NCBI RefSeq assembly: GCF_030563405.1
Contig: NZ_CP130748.1
Location: 2,728,001-2,792,000, forward strand
From: Vibrio sp. SNU_ST1
GTDB taxonomy: Bacteria > Pseudomonadota > Gammaproteobacteria > Enterobacterales > Vibrionaceae
Direction: 5' to 3'
Length of the DNA: 64,000 nucleotides
In this document: positions 8,775 to 17,939 of the stretch, piece after piece
Layout of the letters: each line of letters begins with the position of its first letter
Position numbering within the stretch: the first letter of the stretch is position 1
Notes under the pieces: model-generated
What the model was told of the DNA's origin: nothing
The model's input: only the letters and a program-made list of their open reading frames with translations
Databases searched by the model: none
Program-made: the position numbers and the translations under genes

Positions 8775-10004
8775 ATGGCCAAAGTTTCACTGGAAAAAGA
8801 AAAAATAAAAATTCTACTTCTAGAAGGTCTTCACCCTTCTTCTGTAGAAGTTCTGCAAGCCGCTGGTTACACAAACATTGAGTACCACAAAGGCTCACTA
8901 CCTGAAGATGAACTTCTTGAAGCAGTTAAAGATGCTCACTTCATTGGTATCCGTTCTCGCACCAACATCTCCCAAGAAGTTATTGATGCGGCTGAAAAGC
9001 TGGTTGCAGTCGGTTGTTTCTGTATTGGTACCAACCAAGTCAACCTTCAAGCAGCAGCAAAGCGCGGTATCCCTGTTTTCAATGCACCGTTCTCAAACAC
9101 TCGAAGTGTTGCTGAACTCGTTCTAGGTCAGGTTCTATTGCTGCTTCGCGGTATCCCAGAGAAGAATGCTCTTGCTCACCGTGGTATCTGGAAAAAGAGT
9201 GCAGACAACTCTTACGAAGCTCGTGGTAAGCGTTTAGGTATTATTGGCTACGGTCACATCGGTACTCAGCTGGGTATTATTGCTGAAAACCTTGGTATGC
9301 GTGTTTACTTTTACGATATCGAAAACAAGCTGTCTCTAGGTAATGCCACTCAAGTTCATACTATGACCGAGTTGCTGAATAAGTGTGACGTGATCTCTTT
9401 ACACGTACCTGAAACGAATGAAACTAAAGACATGATGGGTAAAGAAGAGTTCGAGCGCATGAAGCCAGGCTCTATCTTTATCAATGCAGCTCGTGGCACG
9501 GTAGTTGACATCCCTGCTCTGTGTGGCGCTCTGGATTCTGGTCACCTTTCTGGTGCGGCTATTGATGTTTTCCCAACAGAACCAAAAACCAATGCAGACC
9601 CGTTTGAGTCTCCATTAATGCAGTTCGATAACGTGATTCTAACGCCTCACGTGGGTGGTTCAACTCAAGAAGCACAAGAGAACATCGGAGTTGAAGTTGC
9701 TGGTAAACTAGCGAAATACTCTGATAACGGCTCTACGCTATCAAGTGTTAACTTCCCAGAGGTATCACTGCCATTGCATACGGGCACATCTCGCTTGCTA
9801 CACATTCACGAAAACCGCCCAGGTATCCTAACTCAGATCAACACCATCTTCGCAGAAGAAGGGATCAACATCGCAGGTCAGTACCTACAGACCGCAGCAG
9901 ATATGGGTTATGTTGTTATCGATGTAGAAGCCGATCGCTCTGAAGAAGCACTGCTTAAACTGAAAGAGATCGAAGGCACAATCCGTGCTCGTCTTCTTCA
10001 CTAA
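8775..10004 (+). CDS. serA: D-3-phosphoglycerate dehydrogenase
   Basis: A 409-residue enzyme catalysing the first step of serine synthesis (3-phosphoglycerate to 3-phosphohydroxypyruvate). The NAD-binding motif GYGHIGTQLG lies near residue 160, NAARGTVVD and PHVGGSTQEAQ carry catalytic-site residues, and a C-terminal ACT domain (about 335-409, starting HIHENRPGIL) is the serine feedback site of the short E. coli-type enzyme. The ATG after AAGGACGAGAAC is chosen; the frame extends eleven codons upstream without a ribosome site. Confidence 0.97.
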   Translation: MAKVSLEKEKIKILLLEGLHPSSVEVLQAAGYTNIEYHKGSLPEDELLEAVKDAHFIGIRSRTNISQEVIDAAEKLVAVGCFCIGTNQVNLQAAAKRGIPVFNAPFSNTRSVAELVLGQVLLLLRGIPEKNALAHRGIWKKSADNSYEARGKRLGIIGYGHIGTQLGIIAENLGMRVYFYDIENKLSLGNATQVHTMTELLNKCDVISLHVPETNETKDMMGKEEFERMKPGSIFINAARGTVVDIPALCGALDSGHLSGAAIDVFPTEPKTNADPFESPLMQFDNVILTPHVGGSTQEAQENIGVEVAGKLAKYSDNGSTLSSVNFPEVSLPLHTGTSRLLHIHENRPGILTQINTIFAEEGINIAGQYLQTAADMGYVVIDVEADRSEEALLKLKEIEGTIRARLLH

Positions 10005-10024
10005 TCATCGTACTCAAAATGCAT

Positions 10025-10054
10025 AAAAAAGGCTCTCATGATGAGAGCCTTTTT
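10025..10054 (+). terminator. Intrinsic terminator after serA
   Basis: A-run, stem GGCTCTCAT/ATGAGAGCC with no separate loop bases, then a T-run; works in both orientations. Twenty bases after the serA stop. Confidence 0.9.
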
Positions 10055-10080
10055 CGTATTTGGCCTATCGTAGGTAATTA

Positions 10081-10235
10081 TACCAATCACAGTAAGTAAG
10101 TGATCAAAAATAGCGTAGGAAAAAGGCTTGAGAACAAGGCGGCATTTTTCGATAAGTAGTTATTCTACAATCAAAAATTCCAACGCAGCTATCGAGCATT
10201 TTAACAAGCTAGGGTGAACAGTTATTTACTATTAG
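10081..10235. repeat. MITE-like intergenic repeat with imperfect terminal inverted repeats
   Basis: The left end TACCAATCACAGTAAGTAAG and the right end (TGAACAGTTATTTACTATTA, 10215-10234) are imperfect inverted repeats of each other over about 20 bases. The interior is non-coding. I recall closely similar sequences from intergenic regions of other vibrios, but a copy-number search was not possible. It fills the gap between the serA terminator and the convergent yggE gene. Confidence 0.6.
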
Positions 10236-10270
10236 ATCATCATGATCCAAAACCTTCGATAACGCTGCTG

Positions 10271-10984
10271 TTACTCTTCGATCTGATAGATCACATTGAC
10301 ACGATCACGAATGGTGATCGTTGAGTCTTCATAAGAGTTCGACTCTGTTCTTGCATCCATCGCCATTGAACGCATTAGCACCGGCTGAGAAGATTGTGCG
10401 TTGTAATCAACACGCCAAACATCACCGAGCTCACGCTCAAAACCACTCGCTAATGATTTAGCTTTTGATGTCGCATCTTTGATCGCTTCTAAGCGTGCTT
10501 GCTCTTGATACTTAGCTTGGTCACGAACTTGCAGCTGGATGTTATCGATCTGGTTAATACCCTGTCCTATCGCAATATCCATGTACTCGTTTAGATTGGC
10601 GAGTTCATTCACTTGAACGGTCACATTACGTGAAGCTCGGTAGCCGACCAATTCTGGTTTGCCATCTTTTGGATAATGGTACTGAGGAGATAGGTACAGA
10701 TTAGAGCTGTGTACGCTCGCCTCATCTACGCCGGCTTGATGCAGCTTATTTAGAAAGCCCGTTACCACTTTATCAACCGTGCTTTTAGCCTGTTCAGCTG
10801 TCATCGTTGACTCAACCACTCTCACTGAGAATGTCGCCATATCTGGTGTCGCGATCACTTCACCATAGCCTGTTGTTGAAATATGCGGAAAGGATGGAGA
10901 GTCAGCCAGTGATGGAAAGCTCACAGCACTCAACGCAGCAGTAAGAGTAAGAGACGTTGCTAACATCTTTGGTACAAACTTCAT
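10271..10984 (-). CDS. yggE: SIMPL domain periplasmic protein YggE
   Basis: A 237-residue protein with a cleavable signal peptide (basic start MKFVPK, hydrophobic core, probable cut after SLA near residue 27), then a SIMPL/DUF541 domain containing the family opening STTGYGEVIATPDMATFSV. YggE homologues reduce the effects of oxidative stress in E. coli, but the biochemistry is not established. The gene lies next to argP, as in E. coli (argP-yggE-argO order). Confidence 0.9.
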   Translation of the reverse strand: MKFVPKMLATSLTLTAALSAVSFPSLADSPSFPHISTTGYGEVIATPDMATFSVRVVESTMTAEQAKSTVDKVVTGFLNKLHQAGVDEASVHSSNLYLSPQYHYPKDGKPELVGYRASRNVTVQVNELANLNEYMDIAIGQGINQIDNIQLQVRDQAKYQEQARLEAIKDATSKAKSLASGFERELGDVWRVDYNAQSSQPVLMRSMAMDARTESNSYEDSTITIRDRVNVIYQIEE

Positions 10985-11094
10985 TAGGTAGACCTATGCT
11001 AAACAAATGTCCTTCCATCATAGAGTAATTTATCGTTTAGCCAATCCTGATTGTGCACATCTAACAGAACTTTGACGCTGAAAAAACCGACAAC

Positions 11095-11991
11095 TTACTG
11101 AGGTAAATGATTGTGAGCAAAACTTAATATCGCTTGGGATACCTCTTTTAGCACCCCGCTCTCAAGCTGCCAATGGTGCCAATAGATGCGATAAGACAGC
11201 AGAAAGCCAGGGGTAATATCAATCAAAGCACCAGACTCTAGTTCCTCGATAATCTGCAATCGAGGAATCAAGCAATAGGCAACACCCGATAATGCCAAGC
11301 GCACAAATGCTTCTGAACTGCCGACCGTATGATTGATCACACTGTCTCTGGGTACATTGAAATGATCATGCAGAAATTTCTTATGCAGATCATCGTATTG
11401 ATCATAGGAAACCGCAGGCGCCTTGCTTAATGTGGCGTAGTTTACGCCCTCAGAGAAGTAACGCTGATGAAAGCCAGGGCTCGCCACACACACATAATCC
11501 ATCCTACCGAGGTAGTCAGCACTGCATCCAGGGATCGCTTGGGGCTCCAAACTGATCGCACCGGCAACCTCACCGCTTTTTATTTTTTCAATGGTTCTAG
11601 ACTCGCCATGAATCGCGAGGTTCAACTCGACTTGGCGAGACTTCATCACATCCGACAGTGCAGGTAACAACCATGTCGCCAAACTATCAGCGTTGGTGGC
11701 TATGGATATCGATAGTGGTTGAGTACCCTCTTCATTCATTAACTCAGGCACAAGCTCGTGCTCTAGCAAGCGAACACGACGATACAAACCCAACAGTTTT
11801 TTTCCTGCTGGTGTCGGCCTTGGTGGGTTTTCTCTCACAAGCGCTGGCTGGGCTAACCACTTTTCTAGCTGTTTGATACGTTGGGACACCGCTGATTGGG
11901 AGATGTATAACTGCTCAGCAGCCCTCTCAAAGCTACGTTGTTTCACCACGGCATCCAGTGCTTCAATCCATTTATAATCCAATCCACGCAT
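11095..11991 (-). CDS. argP: LysR-type regulator ArgP
   Basis: A 298-residue LysR-family regulator: an N-terminal winged helix-turn-helix ([19 protein letters not shown], about residues 17-35) and a C-terminal ligand domain. ArgP activates the arginine exporter argO in response to arginine and lysine. Here it diverges from argO with 142 bases between, the arrangement expected for direct control. The ATG at 11991 follows AGGAAG; a TTG one codon earlier is less likely. Confidence 0.93.
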   Translation of the reverse strand: MRGLDYKWIEALDAVVKQRSFERAAEQLYISQSAVSQRIKQLEKWLAQPALVRENPPRPTPAGKKLLGLYRRVRLLEHELVPELMNEEGTQPLSISIATNADSLATWLLPALSDVMKSRQVELNLAIHGESRTIEKIKSGEVAGAISLEPQAIPGCSADYLGRMDYVCVASPGFHQRYFSEGVNYATLSKAPAVSYDQYDDLHKKFLHDHFNVPRDSVINHTVGSSEAFVRLALSGVAYCLIPRLQIIEELESGALIDITPGFLLSYRIYWHHWQLESGVLKEVSQAILSFAHNHLPQ

Positions 11992-12133
11992 CAATTTGCT
12001 TCCTTTTTAAGCTAACCCAACACCACATTAGCAACTCTAATAATGGATTAAAATCATTAATTATACTTATTTACAGGGTCGGAGTATCTTCGCTACATAG
12101 CACGTAAATATCGTTAATTAAGTGGAGGTTAAA

Positions 12134-12763
12134 ATGAGTTTTTGGGTTTTATTACAAGGTTTTGGTCTAGGGGCAAGTATGATAATCCCTATAGGTGCAC
12201 AAAATGCGTACGTCCTAAATCAAGGAATAAAACGCAATCATCATTTAACGACTGCAACGATTTGTAGCCTGCTCGATACCCTGTTTATCTCATTGGGTAT
12301 TTTTGGTGGCGGAGCAATTCTGTCTCAAAATGAATTACTGCTTACCTCTGTCACATTGGGCGGTATCGCTTTTCTAACGGTATATGGTTTGCTATCACTG
12401 CGCAGTGCATTCAAAACGCGCACCAGTGATGAATCAAAAGGTGAGGTATTGGCTCGTGGCAAGCGCACCGTTATTTTGGGTGCATTAGCTGTAACAGTAT
12501 TAAACCCACACCTCTATTTGGATACCGTAGTGATTCTTGGATCTATTGGTGGGCAATTTGAAGGCAACGACAGAGTTGCGTTTGCGATGGGGACTATCTT
12601 AGCTTCATTCGTGTGGTTTTATTCCTTATCATTAGGCGCAGCAAAGCTAGGTCCAACGCTATCGAAACCTAAAGTTAAGAAAGGCATCGATATCGCAGTA
12701 GCAACCATGATGTTCGCTATTGCACTTGTACTCGCCAATGGACTCATTGAGCAATACGGGTAA
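12134..12763 (+). CDS. argO: Arginine exporter ArgO (LysE family)
   Basis: A 209-residue inner-membrane protein of the LysE/ArgO translocator family with about six hydrophobic helices. The family signature GASMIIPIGAQNAYVLNQG is at residues 13-31 and VLNPHLYLDT near residue 125. It exports L-arginine (and canavanine). The ATG at 12134 is preceded by TGGAGG at ideal spacing; an in-frame GTG at 12122 overlaps that site and is rejected. Expected to be activated by the divergent argP product. Confidence 0.93.
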   Translation: MSFWVLLQGFGLGASMIIPIGAQNAYVLNQGIKRNHHLTTATICSLLDTLFISLGIFGGGAILSQNELLLTSVTLGGIAFLTVYGLLSLRSAFKTRTSDESKGEVLARGKRTVILGALAVTVLNPHLYLDTVVILGSIGGQFEGNDRVAFAMGTILASFVWFYSLSLGAAKLGPTLSKPKVKKGIDIAVATMMFAIALVLANGLIEQYG

Positions 12764-12810
12764 ACCTATTCTTCTTTAGTCATCAAACAAACGTTACTCA
12801 TCCAACAAAA

Positions 12811-12840
12811 AAAGGCGAATAACCTAAGTTATCCGCCTTT
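12811..12840. terminator. Shared terminator between argO and mscS
   Basis: Stem AAAGGCGAATAAC/GTTATCCGCCTTT with four-base loop and one G-T pair, A-run on one side; placed between convergent genes. Confidence 0.85.
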
Positions 12841-12878
12841 CCTTATAAAAGTTTATAGCTATAAAAACTAACTAGAAA

Positions 12879-13745
12879 TTAAGCTTCAACTTTATTCATG
12901 TGTACATCCATTTGCGGGAATGGGATTTCGATACCTTCGTTATCCAAGCCTTCTTTGATAGCTTGCATAAGGTCGAAATAAACATTCCAGTAGTCAGCAG
13001 TGCTAACCCATGGACGAACAACAAAATTAACTGAAGAGTCAGCTAGCGTGTGAACACCAACTTGTACACCTGGATCTTTCAATACGCGCTCATCAGATTC
13101 ACAGATCTTAGTCAGTAGCGCTTTTGTCTTCTGAAGATCAGCGTTGTAAGAAACACCAATCATTAGGTCAATACGGCGCGTCGCATGACGAGAATAGTTA
13201 GTGATTGGGCTACCGATAACGCTTCCGTTAGGTACTACAACCATTTTGTTGTCTGGTGTTGTTAAAACAGTTTGGAAGATCTGAATTGACTCAACTGAAC
13301 CCGCTACACCACCAATTTCCACGTAGTCACCAGACTTGAATGGACGGAATGCAACAATAAGTACACCCGCTGCAAAGTTAGATAGTGAGCCTTGCAGTGC
13401 AAGACCAACAGCTAAACCAGCCGCACCAATAACAGCAACTACAGATGCAGTTTGAACGCCTAAACGACCAAGTGCAGCGATAAGAACAATAACAAACAAT
13501 AAGTAACGAACTAAACCATGGATAAATTCCACAACAGCTCGGTCCATCTTCTTCTTCTCAAGAACTTTAGATACGCTATTCGCGACTGCTTTAACAATCA
13601 AGTTACCAATAAATAGAATTATCAGTGCAGAGATAATGTTTACACCGTATTGGATAAATAGATCTGAATTATTTGTTAACCACTGCTCGGCCTGAGATAA
13701 ACCATCCACAATTGGAGTCTCAAGCGCTGTCGAACTATCAGCCAT
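12879..13745 (-). CDS. mscS: Small-conductance mechanosensitive channel MscS
   Basis: A 288-residue inner-membrane channel: three N-terminal hydrophobic helices, then the pore helix rich in Gly and Ala (GAAGLAVGLALQGSLSNFAAG, about residues 100-120), then the cytoplasmic beta domain with FRPFKSGDYVEIGG. It opens under membrane tension to release solutes during osmotic downshock. The ATG at 13745 is chosen because AGAGGA lies eight bases upstream and overlaps the earlier ATG at 13754. Position between argO and fbaA matches E. coli yggB. Confidence 0.95.
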   Translation of the reverse strand: MADSSTALETPIVDGLSQAEQWLTNNSDLFIQYGVNIISALIILFIGNLIVKAVANSVSKVLEKKKMDRAVVEFIHGLVRYLLFVIVLIAALGRLGVQTASVVAVIGAAGLAVGLALQGSLSNFAAGVLIVAFRPFKSGDYVEIGGVAGSVESIQIFQTVLTTPDNKMVVVPNGSVIGSPITNYSRHATRRIDLMIGVSYNADLQKTKALLTKICESDERVLKDPGVQVGVHTLADSSVNFVVRPWVSTADYWNVYFDLMQAIKEGLDNEGIEIPFPQMDVHMNKVEA

Positions 13746-14121
13746 AATGTGCATCCTCTATATAATATGCTATGAGCTAAACTGTCTTAAGCCAAAGTTA
13801 CTTTTACAATAATAAACAGTTTAACTCCTGTTAAGTCACTGTGTTAAAAGTAAATTAAAGCCAAGTCCTTTTTATAAACTGAACCAGGTCCAGTTTTTCG
13901 GCACGATATCCTATCTTTGACCGATTGCAAAGTCATATTTATGTAAGCTTTTGAATTAATAAAACTTCCCAATAAACGCAAATATCGATAACTAAAAGAC
14001 TACGAAATTTATTCACCGTAGGCTAGGTTTTTCACATATTTAATACAAGTTTTTATCAGACATAAAAAAACCCGCTCAATGAGCGGGTTTTTAAAACTTA
14101 AAGAGTACTTAATTCAAAGAA
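13746..14121. other. Intergenic region with mscS promoter and fbaA terminator
   Basis: 376 bases with no gene. It must hold the mscS promoter and the fbaA terminator (14064-14092). A near-perfect palindrome at 13876-13896 (arms AAACTGAACC/GGTCCAGTTT, one-base centre) lies 130-150 bases before mscS and could be an operator. Confidence 0.5.
14064..14092 (-). terminator. Intrinsic terminator after fbaA
   Basis: Stem AACCCGCTC/GAGCGGGTT with a short loop, followed on the minus strand by seven T. Thirty bases after the fbaA stop. Confidence 0.9.
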
Positions 14122-15198
14122 TTATAGTACGTCTACAGCGTTAAGGTCAGCGAATGCTTTCTCAAGACGAGTAACCATTGAAGACTGAGCAGCACGTAGC
14201 CATACGCGTGGATCGTAGTACTTCTTGTTTGGCGCAGCTTCGCCAGTTGGGTTACCGATTTGACCTTGTAGGAAATCGAAGTTATCAGCAGAGTACTGAC
14301 GGATACCATCCCAAGTTGCCCACTGTGTATCAGTATCGATGTTCATTTTGATAACACCGTAACCGATAGACTCTTGGATTTCTGCTTCAGAAGAACCAGA
14401 ACCACCGTGGAATACGAAGTTTAGAGCGTTAGGTGCAATACCGAACTTCTCTGCACAGTATGCTTGAGAGTCACGTAGGATAGTTGGAGTAAGTACAACG
14501 TTACCAGCTTGGTAAACACCGTGTACGTTACCGAAAGATGCAGCGATAGTGAAACGAGGGCTAACAGCCATTAGCTTCTCGTATGCGTATGCTACGTCTT
14601 CTGGAGAAGTGTAAAGCTCAGATGCGTCCATATCAGAGTTATCAACGCCGTCTTCTTCACCACCAGTACAACCAAGTTCGATCTCGATTGTCATGTCCAT
14701 TTTCGCCATGCGAGCTAGGTAAGTAGCACATGTTTCGATGTTCTCTTCTAGAGACTCTTCAGAAAGGTCTAGCATGTGAGAAGAGAATAGAGGCTTACCA
14801 GTTTGTGCGAAGAACTCTTCACCAGCGTCTAGTAGACCGTCGATCCATGGTAGAAGTTTCTTAGCAGCGTGGTCAGTATGCAGGATAACTGGAACACCGT
14901 AAGACTCAGCGACAGCGTGTACGTATTTTGCACCAGCTACAGCACCAAGAACTTGTGCGCCTTGACCTTCAAGTTTAACGCCTTTACCTGCGAAGAATGC
15001 AGCGCCGCCGTTAGAGAACTGAACAACAACTGGAGACTTAACTTTAGCAGCCGCTTCTAGTACTGCGTTAATAGAGTCAGTACCAACAACGTTTACTGCA
15101 GGAAGAGCAAATTTGTTTTCTTTTGCTACTTCAAATACTTTCTGTACGTCATCGCCAGAAATTACACCAGGTTTTACAAAATCGAAGATCTTAGACAT
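14122..15198 (-). CDS. fbaA: Fructose-bisphosphate aldolase, class II
   Basis: A 358-residue zinc-dependent aldolase that splits fructose-1,6-bisphosphate into DHAP and glyceraldehyde-3-phosphate. Zinc and active-site motifs are present: VILHTDHAAKK near residue 107, IEIELGCTGGEEDGV near residue 173 and FVFHGGSGSSE near residue 262. GGAC lies upstream of the ATG. It ends the epd-pgk-fbaA glycolytic cluster; a hairpin separates it from pgk, so it probably also has its own promoter. Confidence 0.97.
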   Translation of the reverse strand: MSKIFDFVKPGVISGDDVQKVFEVAKENKFALPAVNVVGTDSINAVLEAAAKVKSPVVVQFSNGGAAFFAGKGVKLEGQGAQVLGAVAGAKYVHAVAESYGVPVILHTDHAAKKLLPWIDGLLDAGEEFFAQTGKPLFSSHMLDLSEESLEENIETCATYLARMAKMDMTIEIELGCTGGEEDGVDNSDMDASELYTSPEDVAYAYEKLMAVSPRFTIAASFGNVHGVYQAGNVVLTPTILRDSQAYCAEKFGIAPNALNFVFHGGSGSSEAEIQESIGYGVIKMNIDTDTQWATWDGIRQYSADNFDFLQGQIGNPTGEAAPNKKYYDPRVWLRAAQSSMVTRLEKAFADLNAVDVL

Positions 15199-15256
15199 GG
15201 AAATAGTCCTATTTATTCTATTCGTTTTAAGATAAAAAACTTAAGTTTAAAAATTT

Positions 15257-15317
15257 GCAATCGTTTGCTCACAACTTCCGCTATTCTAGCAAATAAGTGT
15301 GATATGCAGCAAACGTT
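15257..15317. promoter_or_regulatory. GCAAACGTT-type boxes upstream of fbaA
   Basis: GCAATCGTTTGC (15257-15268, palindromic apart from the T/A pair) and GCAAACGTT (15309-15317) lie 60-120 bases before fbaA. They resemble the LacI/PurR-family core found upstream of rpiA, tkt, metK and btuD here. Suggestive only. Confidence 0.3.
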
Positions 15318-15344
15318 AAAAGGCGAGATTCGTATCTCGCCTTT
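15318..15344 (-). terminator. Terminator or attenuator between pgk and fbaA
   Basis: Stem AAAGGCGAGAT/ATCTCGCCTTT with a short loop, ten bases after the pgk stop. On the minus strand it is followed by only a short T-run, so read-through into fbaA is possible. Confidence 0.7.
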
Positions 15345-15353
15345 CTAAATCAA

Positions 15354-16517
15354 TTACGCTTTAGCACGCTCTTCAAGCATAGCTACTGCAGGAAGTACTT
15401 TACCTTCAACAAACTCAAGGAAAGCACCGCCACCAGTAGAGATGTAAGAAACATCTGCTTTGATACCGAACTTGTCGATAGCTGCTAGCGTGTCACCACC
15501 GCCTGCTACTGAGAAACCTTCAGAATCAGCGATTGCTTTAGAAATACCAGCTGTACCCGCTTCGAAGTTCTTGAATTCGAATACGCCTACAGGGCCGTTC
15601 CAAAGAATAGTTTTCGCGTTGCCGATGATTTCAGCTAGAGCTGCAGTTGAATCTGGACCAAGGTCGAAGATCATGTCGTCGTCTTGAACTTCAGAAACGT
15701 GCTTGATTTCAGCTTCTGCGTTTTCGTCGAATGCTTTAGCACATGCAACGTCAGTCGCTACAGGGATAGCACACTCTTTCATTAGTTTCTGAGCCGTTTC
15801 AACTAGGTCAGCTTCGTATAGAGACTTACCTACGTTGTGGCCTTCAGCAGCGATGAACGTGTTCGCGATACCACCGCCAACAACAAGTTGGTCAGCGATT
15901 TTAGAAAGAGATTCTAGAACGGTTAGTTTAGTAGAAACTTTAGAACCACCAACGATAGCCACTAGCGGGCGAGCTGGGTTGTCCATTGCTTTACCAAGCG
16001 CTTCAAGCTCAGCAGCTAGAAGAGGGCCAGCACATGCTACAGGAGCGTAAGTACCCACACCGTGTGTAGACGCTTGAGCACGGTGAGCTGTACCAAATGC
16101 ATCCATTACGAAGATGTCACATAGTGCAGCATATTGCTTAGAAAGAGCTTCTTCGTTCTTCTTCTCGCCTTTGTTAAAGCGAACATTTTCAAGAACAGTT
16201 AGTTCACCAGCGTTTAGCTCAAGACCATTTACGTAATCTTTCGCTAGTTTAACGTCACAGTCTAGTGCGTCGTTTAGGTAGTTAACTACAGGAGCTAGAG
16301 AGAACTCTTCGTTGTACTCGCCTTCAGTAGGACGACCAAGGTGAGAAGTAACCATAACTTTTGCGCCAGCTTCTAGGCAAAGTTTGATAGTTGGTAGAGA
16401 TGCAAGGATACGAGCATCTGAAGTTACTTTACCGTCTTTTACTGGTACGTTTAGGTCAGCACGGATGAATACGCGTTTACCTGCAAGTTCCAGGTCAGTC
16501 ATCTTGATCACAGACAT
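15354..16517 (-). CDS. pgk: Phosphoglycerate kinase
   Basis: A 387-residue monomeric kinase, the same length as E. coli Pgk, converting 1,3-bisphosphoglycerate plus ADP to 3-phosphoglycerate plus ATP. Signature motifs are [16 protein letters not shown] near residues 14-29, [14 protein letters not shown] near 54-67, and the nucleotide loop [13 protein letters not shown] near residue 343. The ATG at 16517 follows AGAGGA; the frame runs five codons further upstream over that site. Middle gene of epd-pgk-fbaA. Confidence 0.98.
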   Translation of the reverse strand: MSVIKMTDLELAGKRVFIRADLNVPVKDGKVTSDARILASLPTIKLCLEAGAKVMVTSHLGRPTEGEYNEEFSLAPVVNYLNDALDCDVKLAKDYVNGLELNAGELTVLENVRFNKGEKKNEEALSKQYAALCDIFVMDAFGTAHRAQASTHGVGTYAPVACAGPLLAAELEALGKAMDNPARPLVAIVGGSKVSTKLTVLESLSKIADQLVVGGGIANTFIAAEGHNVGKSLYEADLVETAQKLMKECAIPVATDVACAKAFDENAEAEIKHVSEVQDDDMIFDLGPDSTAALAEIIGNAKTILWNGPVGVFEFKNFEAGTAGISKAIADSEGFSVAGGGDTLAAIDKFGIKADVSYISTGGGAFLEFVEGKVLPAVAMLEERAKA

Positions 16518-16683
16518 GATTTGTCCTCTCAAATTTAAATAAAAATAAAGTTTTGGAAACTCAGCAACCCTGCTAAGCCTATAAATTATTCAACTGGTAA
16601 TGCTTTAACTGCTAATAATATGTGGACACTTAGTATTTATTTCAAGCTAAAAAATAAATAATCCACACATTTGCTTCTAGGTC

Positions 16684-17733
16684 TTACTTCTTGCCTTCTG
16701 AAGCTTGCATTGCAAGAACCGTATCCAGCATTCGGTTCGCAAAGCCCCATTCATTGTCACACCACACCAGCATTTTCACTAAGGTGCCATTGCTCACTCG
16801 AGTTTGTGAACCATCAACGATTGCGCTATGGGGATCGTGATTAAAGTCGATGGAAACGAGCGGCGCTTCAGTATAGTCAACTATATTGTGTAATGTACAC
16901 TGGGAAGCATTAACAATGGTTTGATTTACGTCATTAACTTTCACATTTGTATTAATTGTGACACTTAAATCCATCGCAGTGACGTTTACCGTCGGCACAC
17001 GCACAGATATCGCTTCGAACTTGTTAGAAAATTTCGGGAAGATTCTTTCAATACCTTTATGCAATTTGGTGTCGACAGGAATGATAGATTGGCTTGCCGC
17101 TCGAGTACGACGCAAGTCGCTATGGTATGCATCAATAACTTGCTGATCATTCATTGAAGAGTGAATAGTCGTAATGGTACCTGACTCAATACCAAAGGCA
17201 TCATCAAGTACTTTAATGATAGGGACAATACAGTTAGTGGTGCATGAACCATTGGAAACGATTCGGTGGTCAGCTTGGATGGTATCGTGATTCACACCAT
17301 AGATAATGGTGTTATCAAGGTCGTTAGCACCAGGGTGTGAAAACAGTACCTTTTTAGCTCCAGCAGCGATGTGCGCTAGGCCATCATCTCGGCAACCGTA
17401 AACACCGGTACAATCGAGAACAATATCGACTTCAAGATCACGCCAAGGCAACAGTTCAATATCAGCCAGATGTAAGATACGAATGGTATCAAACTCGCCT
17501 TTATCTTCAGCACCAATGCCATGATGAACATAGATGTGCTCTTGATCATTAGATATTTTCTTGCCGAAGCGGCCGTGACTGGTGTCATACTGCAATAGGT
17601 GAGCCATAGCATCAGGCTGAGCAAGCTCATTGACCGCTACTACTTTGATTTGTTGGCTTTTGCCACTTTCATAGATAGCGCGCAATACATTGCGCCCTAT
17701 TCGTCCAAATCCATTTATCGCGACTTTTAGCAT
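16684..17733 (-). CDS. epd: D-erythrose-4-phosphate dehydrogenase
   Basis: A 349-residue GAPDH-family protein. The N-terminal NAD fold is [16 protein letters not shown] and the active-site cysteine lies in [12 protein letters not shown] (near residue 155). Epd oxidises erythrose-4-phosphate to 4-phosphoerythronate, the first committed step of pyridoxal phosphate synthesis. Position before pgk-fbaA distinguishes it from glycolytic GapA and matches E. coli epd. Start 17733 gives [10 protein letters not shown], with GGA upstream; four extra codons are possible. In this organism an accessory block separates it from tkt. Confidence 0.92.
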   Translation of the reverse strand: MLKVAINGFGRIGRNVLRAIYESGKSQQIKVVAVNELAQPDAMAHLLQYDTSHGRFGKKISNDQEHIYVHHGIGAEDKGEFDTIRILHLADIELLPWRDLEVDIVLDCTGVYGCRDDGLAHIAAGAKKVLFSHPGANDLDNTIIYGVNHDTIQADHRIVSNGSCTTNCIVPIIKVLDDAFGIESGTITTIHSSMNDQQVIDAYHSDLRRTRAASQSIIPVDTKLHKGIERIFPKFSNKFEAISVRVPTVNVTAMDLSVTINTNVKVNDVNQTIVNASQCTLHNIVDYTEAPLVSIDFNHDPHSAIVDGSQTRVSNGTLVKMLVWCDNEWGFANRMLDTVLAMQASEGKK

Positions 17734-17939
17734 AGTTCCGTACATCTAACCAAAATTTCGTGCAACAGATGATAACTGAATCCTACTCAAAGCGCATTAG
17801 TTGAATACTAAAGCAGTCATAACTTCAAAACTTTAAATATAAATAGACGCCACCAACCATAACGTTGATAGCGTTACTATTTATGTATAAGAGACAACAA
17901 GCTTGTTGTCATCAGCTTTATCGGAAGTCGCCCGTACTT

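Noticed and set aside
16684..17733. Glycolytic GAPDH (gapA)
   Set aside because: Linkage with pgk-fbaA and the longer sequence match epd; the active-site cysteine is present in both, so context decides.
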